DNA of 64,000 nucleotides, taken from contig CABUWI010000003.1 in assembly GCA_902495245.1 (NCBI GenBank), positions 62,001 to 126,000 on the forward strand, written 5' to 3'. Below the pieces are notes generated by a model. That model searched no databases. It was not told the DNA's origin and saw nothing but the letters and a program-made list of their open reading frames with translations. Position numbers and translations under genes: made by a program. This DNA is from an uncultured Porphyromonadaceae bacterium (GTDB taxonomy: Bacteria > Bacteroidota > Bacteroidia > Bacteroidales > Muribaculaceae). Shown piece by piece: positions 1 to 8,001 of the stretch (positions are counted from its first letter, which is position 1; every line of letters starts with the position of its first letter).

Positions 1-72
1 TAAAATGATGTCTGAGCCTCAAGACGCAGCAAAAAGCGTGCCACACGAGGGGCCGTTAACAATTTTTGTGCT

Positions 73-966
73 TCAGCGGAGGCCGCGCAGAAAGTCGGCC
101 GCCGCCATGGCTTTCTTGCCCGCGGGCTGGATTTCAATCAGTTCGAGCGAGCCGTCGGCAAAGTCCATGTAGAGTCGTCCGGGACGTTTTTCTGTCGCTA
201 TGGCCGCCGAAAGCACTTTCATGGTGATGCCCGAACACGCCGAGTCGGTCCATGCACCGGGGTAGGGCGACAGACCGCGCACGTGGTTGCGCGCCTGCTC
301 GACCGACATCGACGGGTCGAGGCGGCAGTCTTCTTTGAAGATTTTCGGCGCCGGCGTGGCCTCGCAGTCTTCCTGAGGTTTCGGCGCGGCCGTTCCGGCG
401 GCGAGGTCGGCAAGGGTTTCGACGGTTACGCGCGCTCCGAGATGCATCAGCCGGTCGTGGACCGAGCCCACGTTTTCGTCCGGACCGATTTCAATGGCTT
501 CCTGACGCAGAATGTCGCCCGTGTCGATTTCATGTTTGAGCAGAAAGGTGGTTACGCCCGTGCGGGTCTCGCCGGCCATGACGGCGCGGTTTATGGGCGC
601 GGCGCCGCGATAGCGCGGCAGCAGCGACGCATGGAGGTTGAACGTGCCCATCGGGGGCATGCTCCAAACGACCTCGGGCAGCATTCTGAAGGCGATGACC
701 ACGAAGAGGTCTGCGCCGATTTCGCGCAGGCGCCCGATGAATGCTTCGTCCTTGAGCCGCTCGGGCTGAAGAACCTCGATGCCATGCTCTACGGCATATT
801 GCTTGACGGCCGAGGGCAGCATCTTGTGGCCGCGGCCGGCAGGCTTGTCGGTGGCGGTTACTACGGCGGCCACCTCGTGGCCTGCCTTGATGATGGCGTC
901 GAGGCTTTCGACGGCAAACTCGGGTGTGCCGAGAAAAACTATTTTAAGTTTCTTATTATCTGTCAT
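73..966 (-). CDS. fmt: Methionyl-tRNA formyltransferase
   Basis: Transfers a formyl group from 10-formyl-THF to initiator Met-tRNA in the cytoplasm. The 297-residue protein has the formyltransferase fold: the family motif SLLPRYRGAAPI lies at about 114-125, with catalytic-type residues N110, H112 and D148 (in IDTGD), and a C-terminal OB-type domain from about 205. It is slightly shorter than typical Fmt (about 310-320). The start overlaps the end of the upstream pseudouridine synthase gene by 4 bp, so the two are probably co-transcribed. Peptide deformylase, the partner activity, lies elsewhere in the window (12108-12674). The 72 bases beyond the stop show nothing I can assign. Confidence 0.96.
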   Translation of the reverse strand: MTDNKKLKIVFLGTPEFAVESLDAIIKAGHEVAAVVTATDKPAGRGHKMLPSAVKQYAVEHGIEVLQPERLKDEAFIGRLREIGADLFVVIAFRMLPEVVWSMPPMGTFNLHASLLPRYRGAAPINRAVMAGETRTGVTTFLLKHEIDTGDILRQEAIEIGPDENVGSVHDRLMHLGARVTVETLADLAAGTAAPKPQEDCEATPAPKIFKEDCRLDPSMSVEQARNHVRGLSPYPGAWTDSACSGITMKVLSAAIATEKRPGRLYMDFADGSLELIEIQPAGKKAMAAADFLRGLR

Positions 967-1670
967 TTCGTTGTTTGGGGCTGTGTCTGCTCTTCGGCAA
1001 GGCGTTCCATGGCGCTCCAGAGGGCGTCGCCCTTGGGCACGGGCGCCGTCAGCGCCAGCGTCTTGCCGCTCACGGGGTGGATAAATTCTATGTGGCGGGC
1101 CATCAGCGAGATGCTTCCGTCGGGATTGGAGCGTTTGTCGCCATATTTCAGGTCGCCTCTGATGGGGCAGCCCATGGCCGAGAGCTGGACGCGAATCTGG
1201 TGCTTGCGCCCCGTTTCGAGGTTCACTTCGAGCAGGTTGTAGCGGTCGCTGCGCGCAATCTGCCTATAGCTCAGACGCGCTTCCTTTGCTCCGGGGCGGG
1301 GCGAGGGGTGTGCGGTCGATTTGTTGGTGCGCTCCACGGTGGTAATCCAGTGGGTCAGGCGCCCCTGCGGTTCAGCCGGGGCGTTGCGCGTGATGGCCCA
1401 GTAGGTCTTGTGGACGCCGCCGTTGCGAAACAGCTCGCACATGCGGCTCAGCGCCTTCGAGGTCTTGGCAAACACAACCAGCCCCGCCACGGGGCGGTCA
1501 AGCCTATGCACCAGGCCGCAAAAAACGTTGCCCGGCTTGTTATATTTCTCTTTGATATATGCGCGCACCGTTTCCAGCAGAGGAGTGTCGCCGGTCTTGT
1601 CGCCCTGCACAATCTCGCCGGGAGCCTTGTTCACCACAATCAGGTGATTATCTTCGTAGATCACTTCCAT
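963..1670 (-). CDS. RluA-family RNA pseudouridine synthase
   Basis: Isomerises uridine to pseudouridine in RNA; the target (23S rRNA or tRNA) cannot be told from sequence. The 235-residue protein carries the RluA signature HRLDRPVAG at about 55-63, with the catalytic Asp at 58, followed by the conserved FAKT segment and the late ETGRKHQIR motif near 178-186. There is no N-terminal S4 domain, so it belongs to the short single-domain RluA group. Its stop overlaps the fmt start by 4 bp. A TATATTTG box on the minus strand at 1678-1685 could drive it, but no well-spaced upstream TTTG is present. Confidence 0.92.
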   Translation of the reverse strand: MEVIYEDNHLIVVNKAPGEIVQGDKTGDTPLLETVRAYIKEKYNKPGNVFCGLVHRLDRPVAGLVVFAKTSKALSRMCELFRNGGVHKTYWAITRNAPAEPQGRLTHWITTVERTNKSTAHPSPRPGAKEARLSYRQIARSDRYNLLEVNLETGRKHQIRVQLSAMGCPIRGDLKYGDKRSNPDGSISLMARHIEFIHPVSGKTLALTAPVPKGDALWSAMERLAEEQTQPQTTK

Positions 1671-1708
1671 TTGAGTGCAAATATACGAATTTTTGTCAAA
1701 ACAAGAAA

Positions 1709-1731
1709 ACCCCGCCCTGCGGGTGCGGGGT
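1709..1731 (-). terminator. Rho-independent terminator after the thioredoxin gene
   Basis: A 7-bp stem (accccgc / gcggggt) with a 9-nt loop, followed on the minus strand by a T-rich run. It sits downstream of the thioredoxin gene and upstream of the pseudouridine synthase, so it probably ends the ilvA-to-thioredoxin transcript. Confidence 0.65.
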
Positions 1732-1888
1732 CAGGGTTAAGGGTTAAAGGTTAAGAGTTAAGAGTTGAATGTTTCGGGTTTGGGGTTGAGAGTTAAAAGT
1801 TGAGAGTTAAGAGTTAAGAGTTGTGAGTTATGTGGCGTTGCATGCGGTTTGTTGCTAACCCTTAACCTTTAACCCTTAACCTTTAACT
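1732..1888. repeat. Degenerate 7-9 bp repeat tract with inverted partner
   Basis: The first part (1735-1830) consists of imperfect copies of gttaaga/gttaaag units. The last part (1856-1888) carries the complementary words aacccttaacc and ttaaccttt, so the tract can fold back on itself. It ends exactly at the stop codon of the thioredoxin gene. A shorter stretch of similar words is found at 48590-48619. No coding potential is seen. Confidence 0.7.
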
Positions 1889-2219
1889 ATCTGGCTGCGG
1901 CGATGGCGGCCACGAGGTCGTCGCCGGGCATCTCGCCGACGCGACGCCAGACTTCACGTCCGTTTTTGTAGATTATGAAGGTCGGTACGGTGTCGGCTCC
2001 GGCTTCTTCGGCGTCGCGCGGATATTGGTCTATATCAAACTGACACACGGCGGCCGTCGACCCGACGAGCTCTTTGACTTCTTCAACAACGGGCATCATG
2101 CGGCGGCAGTGGGGACACCACGAGGCGTAAAACTCTACCAGTGTTACGCCGGGACGGGATTTTGCTTCGGAGTATGTCATAACAACTTTTAATGATTTGA
2201 GTTTTGGGTTATTGTTCAA
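1887..2219 (-). CDS. Thioredoxin-family protein (CPHC active site)
   Basis: A 110-residue single-domain thioredoxin fold. The redox motif WCPHC is at about 34-38, preceded by the usual VEFYASW strand; the cis-Pro lies in DTVPTFIIY. There is no signal peptide, so it probably acts in the cytoplasm as a disulfide reductase. The CPHC centre differs from the CGPC of classical TrxA and is more like DsbA or PDI-like centres, so the redox potential may be higher. It follows the Cys-rich small membrane protein gene by 38 bp on the same strand and is followed by a terminator, so it is probably the last gene of the ilvA operon. Confidence 0.9.
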   Translation of the reverse strand: MNNNPKLKSLKVVMTYSEAKSRPGVTLVEFYASWCPHCRRMMPVVEEVKELVGSTAAVCQFDIDQYPRDAEEAGADTVPTFIIYKNGREVWRRVGEMPGDDLVAAIAAAR

Positions 2220-2257
2220 AAAATCTGTTGTCTTAACACCTCCGCAGCCCGAAAAGT

Positions 2258-2410
2258 TTACCGCTTCTTCGGTTTCGCGCCGCGCCTGGCGGGACAGTCG
2301 GTCTTGCCGCAGTTGCAGCAGGGGCCGCCCTGAGTGCGTTTATAGATGTGCCTGCACACCATGAGCAGGCATATGGCTATTACTATCGCTACTATTATCC
2401 ACTGAATCAT
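2258..2410 (-). CDS. Small Cys-rich membrane protein (FeoB-associated type)
   Basis: A 50-residue protein: one transmembrane helix at about 4-20, then a basic linker and a cysteine cluster (CCNCGKTDCPA, about 31-41), ending in a Lys/Arg-rich tail. This matches the FeoB-associated Cys-rich membrane protein family, small proteins normally found next to the ferrous iron transporter FeoB. No feoAB is present here. I chose the ATG at 2410 over a longer upstream reading because the helix starts there and the ATGA overlap with the topB stop gives a typical 4-bp coupled start. Confidence 0.75.
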   Translation of the reverse strand: MIQWIIVAIVIAICLLMVCRHIYKRTQGGPCCNCGKTDCPARRGAKPKKR

Positions 2411-4440
2411 TGTTTTTTCGTCGTTATTGCGCGTCGTAGTTTGGCCGGCGTCAGGTCGGCGGGATATTGTTCGAAGGGGAGGCGCAGTGTGCACCCCTCG
2501 GCGTAGCGCGAGCAGCCGTAGGCCGTGCGCCCCTTGAGCAGATGGCCGCTGCCGCAGAGCGGACACGCAATCTCTTCGATCGATTTGATGCGCGGCGCCC
2601 GGGGCGCGCTTTCGCGCTTTTTTGGCGAGGGGCTTTTCTTTGCCTCTTCCTCTATAACAATTCTGCGGTTGGAATTGTCAGATAGCACGGCCACGACAAT
2701 CTGGCGCAACATCTCTTTCAGCTCGTCCATGAACTCGGCGGGCGAGTATTCGCCGCGCTCGATGCGGCGCAGCTTGTTCTCCCAGATGCCGGTCAGCTTG
2801 GCGCTTTTCAGCAACTCTTCGTTTATCAGGCCAATCAGCTCGATTCCGGCTTGAGTGGCCACGATGTTTTTGCGCTCGCGGGCAATGTAGCGGCGCTTGA
2901 ACAGGGTCTCGATGATGGCGGCGCGTGTCGAGGGGCGGCCGATGCCGTTCTCCTTCATGGCCTCGCGCAGCTCTTCGCTGTCAACTGTCTTGCCCGCGCT
3001 CTCCATTGCGCGCAGCAGGGTGCCTTCGGTGTAGGGTTTTGGCGGCTGAGTCTGTTTTTTCAGCAGCGAGGGCTCGTGGAGCCCGCTTTCGCCTTCGGTG
3101 AAGTCGGGCAGCAGTTTCTCGTCGTCGTTGTTCTCTTTTTCGGAGTTTTTGTCGTTCAGGTAGAGTTCGCGCCAGCCTGGCGAGGAGATTACCTTGCCCG
3201 AGGTCTTGAACTCCACGTCGCCGACCAGGGCGTTGACCGTCGTGGTCTGAAATTCACAGTCGAGATAGAACGCCGCGATGAAGCGCAGGGCGATGAGATG
3301 GTACATGAGCTTTTCGTCGCCAAGCAGCATGCGGGGCGATTCGCCCGTCGGAATGATGGCGTGGTGGTCGGTAACCTTGGAGTTGTCGAACACCTTCTTG
3401 CTCTTTGGCAGCCGGGGCAGTGCCAGCAGCCGCGCCGTCTGGGGCGCGTAGGGCGTCATGTTGCGCAGAATGTCGGGCACTTTGGCGTAGACGTCGTCGG
3501 GCAGGTAGGTCGTGTCGACGCGCGGATAGGTCGTTACCTTCTTTTCGTAGAGGCTTTGAATCAGGCTCAGCGTGCGGTCGGCGGTCCAGCCCCAGCGCTT
3601 GTTGCACTCGACCTGGAGCGACGTCAGGTCGAACAGCCGCGGCGGCGCCTCGCGGCCCGATTTTTTCACTACGCCCGTAACCTGCAGCGGCAATGCCTTT
3701 ATGCGCTCAAGAATCGGGGCGGCCTCGGCCTCAGAGCCGAAACGTCCCTTGATGGAGTTGAACGTCGCGCCGCGATAGACGGTTTTCAGCTCCCAGTAGT
3801 CTTCGGGCTTGAAGTTGTCGATTTCGAGCTGACGCTTGACAATGAGGGCCAGGGTGGGGGTCTGCACTCGCCCGATTGAGAGCACGTTGCCCGGGCGCGA
3901 GTATTTCAGCGTGTAGAGGCGCGTGGCGTTCATGCCCAGCAGCCAGTCGCCGGCGGCGCGGCTGAGACCGGCAAGATAGAGGTTGCCGAAGTCGGCCGCG
4001 GGCTTCAGGCTGCCGAAGCCCTGGCGAATGGCGTCGTCGGTCAGCGATGAAATCCACAGGCGCCTCACGGGCACCTTGCACTCGGCCAGCTGCAGCACCC
4101 AGCGCTGAATCAGTTCGCCCTCCTGGCCGGCGTCGCCGCAGTTGATGACTTCGGCGGCGCGCCCTACGAGGTCTTTGATTATGCCGAACTGCTTCTTGAT
4201 GCCGTTGTCGTTTTTCAGCTTGATCGAGAAGCGCGGCGGAATCATGGGCAGCGAGCCGAGGCTCCAGCGCTTCCAGAGGTCGGTGTAGTCGTGGGGCTCT
4301 TTCAGCTCGCAGAGGTGGCCGAAAGTCCAGGTGATGTTATAGTCGTTGCCCTCGTAGTAGCCGTCGCGCCGCGTCGTGGCGCCGAGAATCTTGGCGATGT
4401 CGGCGGCAACCGAGGGTTTCTCGGTGATGCAGAGAATCAT
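2407..4440 (-). CDS. topB: DNA topoisomerase III (type IA)
   Basis: Type IA topoisomerase that passes single strands and decatenates DNA during replication and repair. The 677-residue protein begins with a TOPRIM domain (MILCITEKPSVA) and has the active-site tyrosine in the KVTTYPRVDT motif near residue 310. It ends in a zinc-ribbon-like segment with CPLC and a later pair of Cys residues at about 630-655. Its start overlaps mazG by 4 bp and its stop overlaps the Cys-rich gene by 4 bp, so it lies inside a coupled operon. Chromosomal Bacteroidota genomes often carry several TopB copies, some mobile; the operon context argues for the housekeeping copy. Confidence 0.95.
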   Translation of the reverse strand: MILCITEKPSVAADIAKILGATTRRDGYYEGNDYNITWTFGHLCELKEPHDYTDLWKRWSLGSLPMIPPRFSIKLKNDNGIKKQFGIIKDLVGRAAEVINCGDAGQEGELIQRWVLQLAECKVPVRRLWISSLTDDAIRQGFGSLKPAADFGNLYLAGLSRAAGDWLLGMNATRLYTLKYSRPGNVLSIGRVQTPTLALIVKRQLEIDNFKPEDYWELKTVYRGATFNSIKGRFGSEAEAAPILERIKALPLQVTGVVKKSGREAPPRLFDLTSLQVECNKRWGWTADRTLSLIQSLYEKKVTTYPRVDTTYLPDDVYAKVPDILRNMTPYAPQTARLLALPRLPKSKKVFDNSKVTDHHAIIPTGESPRMLLGDEKLMYHLIALRFIAAFYLDCEFQTTTVNALVGDVEFKTSGKVISSPGWRELYLNDKNSEKENNDDEKLLPDFTEGESGLHEPSLLKKQTQPPKPYTEGTLLRAMESAGKTVDSEELREAMKENGIGRPSTRAAIIETLFKRRYIARERKNIVATQAGIELIGLINEELLKSAKLTGIWENKLRRIERGEYSPAEFMDELKEMLRQIVVAVLSDNSNRRIVIEEEAKKSPSPKKRESAPRAPRIKSIEEIACPLCGSGHLLKGRTAYGCSRYAEGCTLRLPFEQYPADLTPAKLRRAITTKKQ

Positions 4441-5228
4441 TCAGCCTTTTTCGCTTCCTCCCAGATGGCGTCCATCTCGCCGAGGGTGAGGTCTTTGATG
4501 TTGCGGCCGCTCTCTTTGACTTTTTGTTCCAGATAGTTGAACCGGGCGGTAAACTTGCGGTTGGTGCGCTCAAGCGCGTTCTCGGGGTTGATGCCGTAGA
4601 GGCGCGCGGCGTTGACCAGAGCGAAAAACACATCGCCCATCTCGCTTTCCATGCGTTCGGCGTCGCCATTGGCAGCTTCGGCCTCGAACTCGCCGATTTC
4701 TTCTTTCACCTTGTCCCACACCTGCTCGGGGCGCTCCCAGTCAAAGCCGACGTGCGAGACTTTTTCCTGAATGCGGAAGGCCTTGACCAGCGCCGGCAGC
4801 GACGAGGGCACGCCGGCCAGCACCGTCTTGTTTCCGCCCTTTTCCTTGAGCTTGAGCTGCTCCCAGTTCTGCACGACGGTTTCGGCATCGTCGGCCTTGA
4901 CCTGACCGAAAACATGGGGGTGGCGGAAGATGAGTTTGGCGTTCAGGGCATCGCAGACGTCGACAATGTCGAACGTGCCTTTCTCTTCGCCGATTTTCGA
5001 GTAGAATAGCACGTGGAGCAGCACGTCGCCCAGCTCCTTGCGAATGTTGGCGTCGTCGTCGGCCATCAGGGCATCGGCCAGTTCGTAGACTTCTTCAATC
5101 GTGTTGGGGCGCAGCGACAGGTTGGTCTGCACGCGATCCCACGGACATTCAACTCTCAGGCGGTTGAGCACGTCGATTACGCGCCCCAGGGCCTCGATTT
5201 TCTCTTCTCTTGTATGTTCTTTTGTCAT
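4437..5228 (-). CDS. mazG: Nucleoside triphosphate pyrophosphohydrolase MazG
   Basis: Hydrolyses NTPs or dNTPs to the monophosphate and pyrophosphate, a house-cleaning activity. The 263-residue protein has two MazG domains: the first at about 25-110 with the CPWDRVQT segment and the metal-binding EEVYELADAL/ELGDVLLH helices, the second at about 165-240 with EIGEFEAE and EMGDVFFALVN. The length and duplication are those of full-length MazG. It overlaps prmA and topB by 4 bp on either side, so it is translated as part of the ilvA-prmA-mazG-topB transcript. Confidence 0.95.
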   Translation of the reverse strand: MTKEHTREEKIEALGRVIDVLNRLRVECPWDRVQTNLSLRPNTIEEVYELADALMADDDANIRKELGDVLLHVLFYSKIGEEKGTFDIVDVCDALNAKLIFRHPHVFGQVKADDAETVVQNWEQLKLKEKGGNKTVLAGVPSSLPALVKAFRIQEKVSHVGFDWERPEQVWDKVKEEIGEFEAEAANGDAERMESEMGDVFFALVNAARLYGINPENALERTNRKFTARFNYLEQKVKESGRNIKDLTLGEMDAIWEEAKKAE

Positions 5229-6076
5229 GATTTATAAGTCAGTTTGAGGCAGCACCAGTCGTTAAGCGTGGTGTGGCCCGTCTCGGCCAGCCCGAGGGGC
5301 GCGGCCACGGCCATGATTACGGGAATGTCGGCCTCGTAGAAGCCGCTGAGCAGCATCGTGGCGCCCGGCTTGAGCGAGGCGACATAGGCCGGCAGGTCGC
5401 CGGTGATGATGTTTCGGTTTATGTTGGCGATGAACAGGTCGGCCTTGGGCAACTGAGGCAGCAGCGAGGCGTCGCCGAGCCGCAGGTCAAGGCGCGAGGC
5501 CGTGCCGTTGAGCCGCGCGTTGTCAACGGCGTTCTCCCACGCCGGGCGGTCAATCTCGACGCCGCTCACGCGCTCCGCGCCGAGCATGGCACACAGAATC
5601 GCCAGAATGCCCGTGCCGGTGCCCATGTCGATGACGCTCTTTCCCAGTAGGTCGAGATTGAGCAGGGCCGAGATTACCTGCGACGTGGTGGCGTGGTGGC
5701 CCGTGCCGAACGCCATTTTCGGGTCGATGACGATGTCAAACTCGGCCGCGGGCACATCGGTGTGGAACGACGAGTGAATCACGCAGCGGTTGCCCACCAC
5801 AATGGGCTTGAAGTAATTCTTTTCCCACTCGCTGTTCCAGTCGCGCCCTTCGACGAGCAAGGACGACGTCTTTACCCGAGTCTCGAACGGCAGCATTTCG
5901 ATTGCCTCGTCGACGTCGGCGGCGTTGAACAGCTCGGCGCGAATGTAGGCGGTGAGGCCGTCGGCATCGGGCACGAAACTCTCGTAGCCTTTATCGGCCA
6001 ACAGCGCAGCCATCACGTCGGTGATGTCTGCGCTGCAAGGGGTCATGTCGAGCCGGAGCTCGCGATAGTCGTTCAT
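5225..6076 (-). CDS. prmA: Ribosomal protein L11 methyltransferase
   Basis: SAM-dependent methyltransferase that methylates ribosomal protein L11. The 283-residue protein has an N-terminal substrate-recognition domain (about 1-105) and a Rossmann methyltransferase domain with the SAM-binding motif DMGTGTGILAI at about 150-160. The conserved FGTGHHATT segment precedes it, and a NINRN variant of the N-[IV]-N motif follows. Its stop overlaps mazG and its start abuts the ilvA stop with no spacer. The product assignment rests on the FGTGHH signature typical of PrmA. Confidence 0.93.
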   Translation of the reverse strand: MNDYRELRLDMTPCSADITDVMAALLADKGYESFVPDADGLTAYIRAELFNAADVDEAIEMLPFETRVKTSSLLVEGRDWNSEWEKNYFKPIVVGNRCVIHSSFHTDVPAAEFDIVIDPKMAFGTGHHATTSQVISALLNLDLLGKSVIDMGTGTGILAILCAMLGAERVSGVEIDRPAWENAVDNARLNGTASRLDLRLGDASLLPQLPKADLFIANINRNIITGDLPAYVASLKPGATMLLSGFYEADIPVIMAVAAPLGLAETGHTTLNDWCCLKLTYKS

Positions 6077-7273
6077 TTATCGGATAATGGTGAAGCCTGC
6101 GTTGCGCAGTGCTTTTTTGATTTCGTGAATGTGTTCGTGATTGCGGGTTTCGAGTTCGAGGTGCAGCATGCAGCCGTTGACGTCGGTGTTCTCGGTGTTG
6201 CGCTCGTGAACCACCGAAATGATGTTGCCGCCGTGCTCGCTCACAACGTTGAGCACCCCGGCCAGCTGGCCGGGCTTGTCCTGCAGGTCGAGAGTGATGG
6301 CGCAGTCGCGTCCGCTCTTGACCAGGCCGCGGCGAACGGCACGGTTGTGGGCCGTAACGTCGATGTTGCCGCCCGAAACCACGCACACCACGTTCTTGCC
6401 CTTGACCGGCACTTTGTTGAACATGACGGCGGCCACGGGAGTGGCGCCCGCGCCCTCGGCCACGAGCTTCTTCTGCTCCATCAGGGCCAGAATGGCGGCC
6501 GCAATCTCGTCTTCGCTGACGGTTACAACCTCGTCGACATATTCCGAAATGAGCTTGAACGTGTTTTCACCCGGTTCTTTCACGGCGATGCCGTCGGCAA
6601 TCGTCTTGACCGAGTCGAGATGGACGCGCTTGCCCTCCTTCAGAGAGTTGAACATTGACGGAGCGCCTTCGCTCTGCACGCCGTAGACCTTGATGTCGGG
6701 GCGCAACTGCTTGATTGCGTAAGCAACGCCAGAAATCAGGCCGCCGCCGCCGATGGGCACGACCACAGCCTCGGCTTCGGGCATGTCCTCGAGAATCTCC
6801 AGGCCGATAGTGCCCTGACCGGCAATGACTTTCTCGTCGTCGAAGGGATGGACGAACGTATAGCCGTTGGCGTCGCGCAGCTCGACGGCCTTGGCATAGG
6901 CGTCGTCATACACGCCGGGAACCAGACACACCTCTGCGCCATAGCCCTTGGTGGCCTCCACCTTGCTCAGCGGAGCGCCGGCAGGAAGGCATATAATCGA
7001 TTTGATGCCGTTGCGTGTAGCGCCGAGGGCCACGCCCTGGGCGTGGTTGCCGGCCGAGCAGGCGATTACGCCGCGGCTTTTCTCTTCGTCGGTAAGTTGC
7101 GAAATCTTGTAATATGCGCCGCGCAGCTTAAAGGAGCCGGTGTTCTGCAGGTTTTCGCATTTAAGGTAAACGTTAGCCTCGGGGTTCAGGCGGGAGGCAT
7201 ACATGATGGGGGTGCGTCGGGCAACGCCTTTCAGCACTCGCGATGCTTTGTAAATTTCGCTAAGTTCAAGCAT
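6077..7273 (-). CDS. ilvA: Threonine ammonia-lyase (threonine dehydratase)
   Basis: PLP enzyme converting threonine to 2-oxobutanoate, the entry to isoleucine synthesis. The PLP lysine is K49 in NTGSFKLRGA. The glycine-rich phosphate loop is VPIGGGGLISG (about 171-181). A C-terminal ACT-like domain at about 325-398 has the segments LDLQDKPGQL and VVHERN. The 398-residue length with a single regulatory domain fits the short IlvA/TdcB-like class found in Bacteroidota; biosynthetic versus catabolic use cannot be decided. It is the first gene of the operon and has a good promoter upstream. Confidence 0.94.
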   Translation of the reverse strand: MLELSEIYKASRVLKGVARRTPIMYASRLNPEANVYLKCENLQNTGSFKLRGAYYKISQLTDEEKSRGVIACSAGNHAQGVALGATRNGIKSIICLPAGAPLSKVEATKGYGAEVCLVPGVYDDAYAKAVELRDANGYTFVHPFDDEKVIAGQGTIGLEILEDMPEAEAVVVPIGGGGLISGVAYAIKQLRPDIKVYGVQSEGAPSMFNSLKEGKRVHLDSVKTIADGIAVKEPGENTFKLISEYVDEVVTVSEDEIAAAILALMEQKKLVAEGAGATPVAAVMFNKVPVKGKNVVCVVSGGNIDVTAHNRAVRRGLVKSGRDCAITLDLQDKPGQLAGVLNVVSEHGGNIISVVHERNTENTDVNGCMLHLELETRNHEHIHEIKKALRNAGFTIIR

Positions 7274-7313
7274 GGCTTCGGTTATGTGATAATATTGTTT
7301 AATTTTCTGACTG

Positions 7314-7346
7314 CAAAGTTACAAAATAATCCCGAAACTCCGCAAA
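7314..7346 (-). promoter_or_regulatory. Bacteroidota-type promoter for the ilvA operon
   Basis: On the minus strand, TTTG and TAACTTTG are separated by 21 bases, matching the Bacteroidota sigma-AB consensus (TTTG at -33, TAnnTTTG at -7). It lies 40 bases before the ilvA start. Confidence 0.7.
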
Positions 7347-7386
7347 GAAAAATTCCGGACCTACAATTACAAATTCTTTTCATCGG

Positions 7387-7950
7387 TTAGTAGCCAAGAT
7401 TGTCTTTGCGCCAGGCGTGGCGCACGTTTGACATTTGTTCTTTGAGGCCACCGGTGTGAATGAATTCATTTTCAATTTTTTTGATGACAGCGCCCAACAT
7501 TTGGTCAAGTTGGGCGCACTGAACAAGCATGATGTTGGCAATGGTTTCGGCTGACCTTTCTTCGCATTTTGCTACAAATTCCGCCGACTCATTGTCGTGG
7601 CGGCAGTATCTGCGGGTCTGAGCGACGCGCGCGTCGTCAAGAGCCCATGTGGCGAGTCCGTTTTGCCGCAGGTAGTCGCCATAGTCTTCGGCCAGTTCTC
7701 TCAGCGACCCCAAGGCTACGCCAATCAGTTTGATGCACATCTCGATTGAGACGGTTTTGTCGGAGACGCCTTCAACGATGTTTTGTTTACATGAGCGCGC
7801 GGCTTGCCGCATTTGTTCGGCAGTCCGCGCGCTGTATGTCAGATGGCGCCGCACAAACATTTCCGTAACATCACAGACTACCATGGACTTGCGATAGACA
7901 TTCCATCGCTTGTGGTCGCCAGGCAGTTTGATGAAGGAGTTGCAGTGCAT
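7387..7950 (-). CDS. Four-helix bundle protein (23S rRNA intervening-sequence type)
   Basis: A 187-residue helical protein of the family named for proteins encoded in 23S rRNA intervening sequences. Its core is at about 20-120, with the family words ARSCKQNIVEG and SLRELAEDYGDYLR, followed by a longer C-terminal helical extension that most members lack. The biochemical role is unknown; relatives form pentamers of four-helix bundles. It stands alone between operons, with very AT-rich DNA upstream (7960-8015) containing repeated tttatataa words. It may be laterally acquired. Confidence 0.85.
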   Translation of the reverse strand: MHCNSFIKLPGDHKRWNVYRKSMVVCDVTEMFVRRHLTYSARTAEQMRQAARSCKQNIVEGVSDKTVSIEMCIKLIGVALGSLRELAEDYGDYLRQNGLATWALDDARVAQTRRYCRHDNESAEFVAKCEERSAETIANIMLVQCAQLDQMLGAVIKKIENEFIHTGGLKEQMSNVRHAWRKDNLGY

Positions 7951-8001
7951 AACGCTGTCTGAGATATGGTTTTTTATATAAATTATATAAGTTTATATAA
8001 G

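Noticed and set aside
283..1242. Long plus-strand frame opposite fmt
   Set aside because: It is the antisense shadow of fmt and the pseudouridine synthase; composition and lack of motifs show no coding.
2851..3879. Long plus-strand frame opposite topB
   Set aside because: Antisense shadow in GC-rich DNA; topB has all type IA motifs on the other strand.
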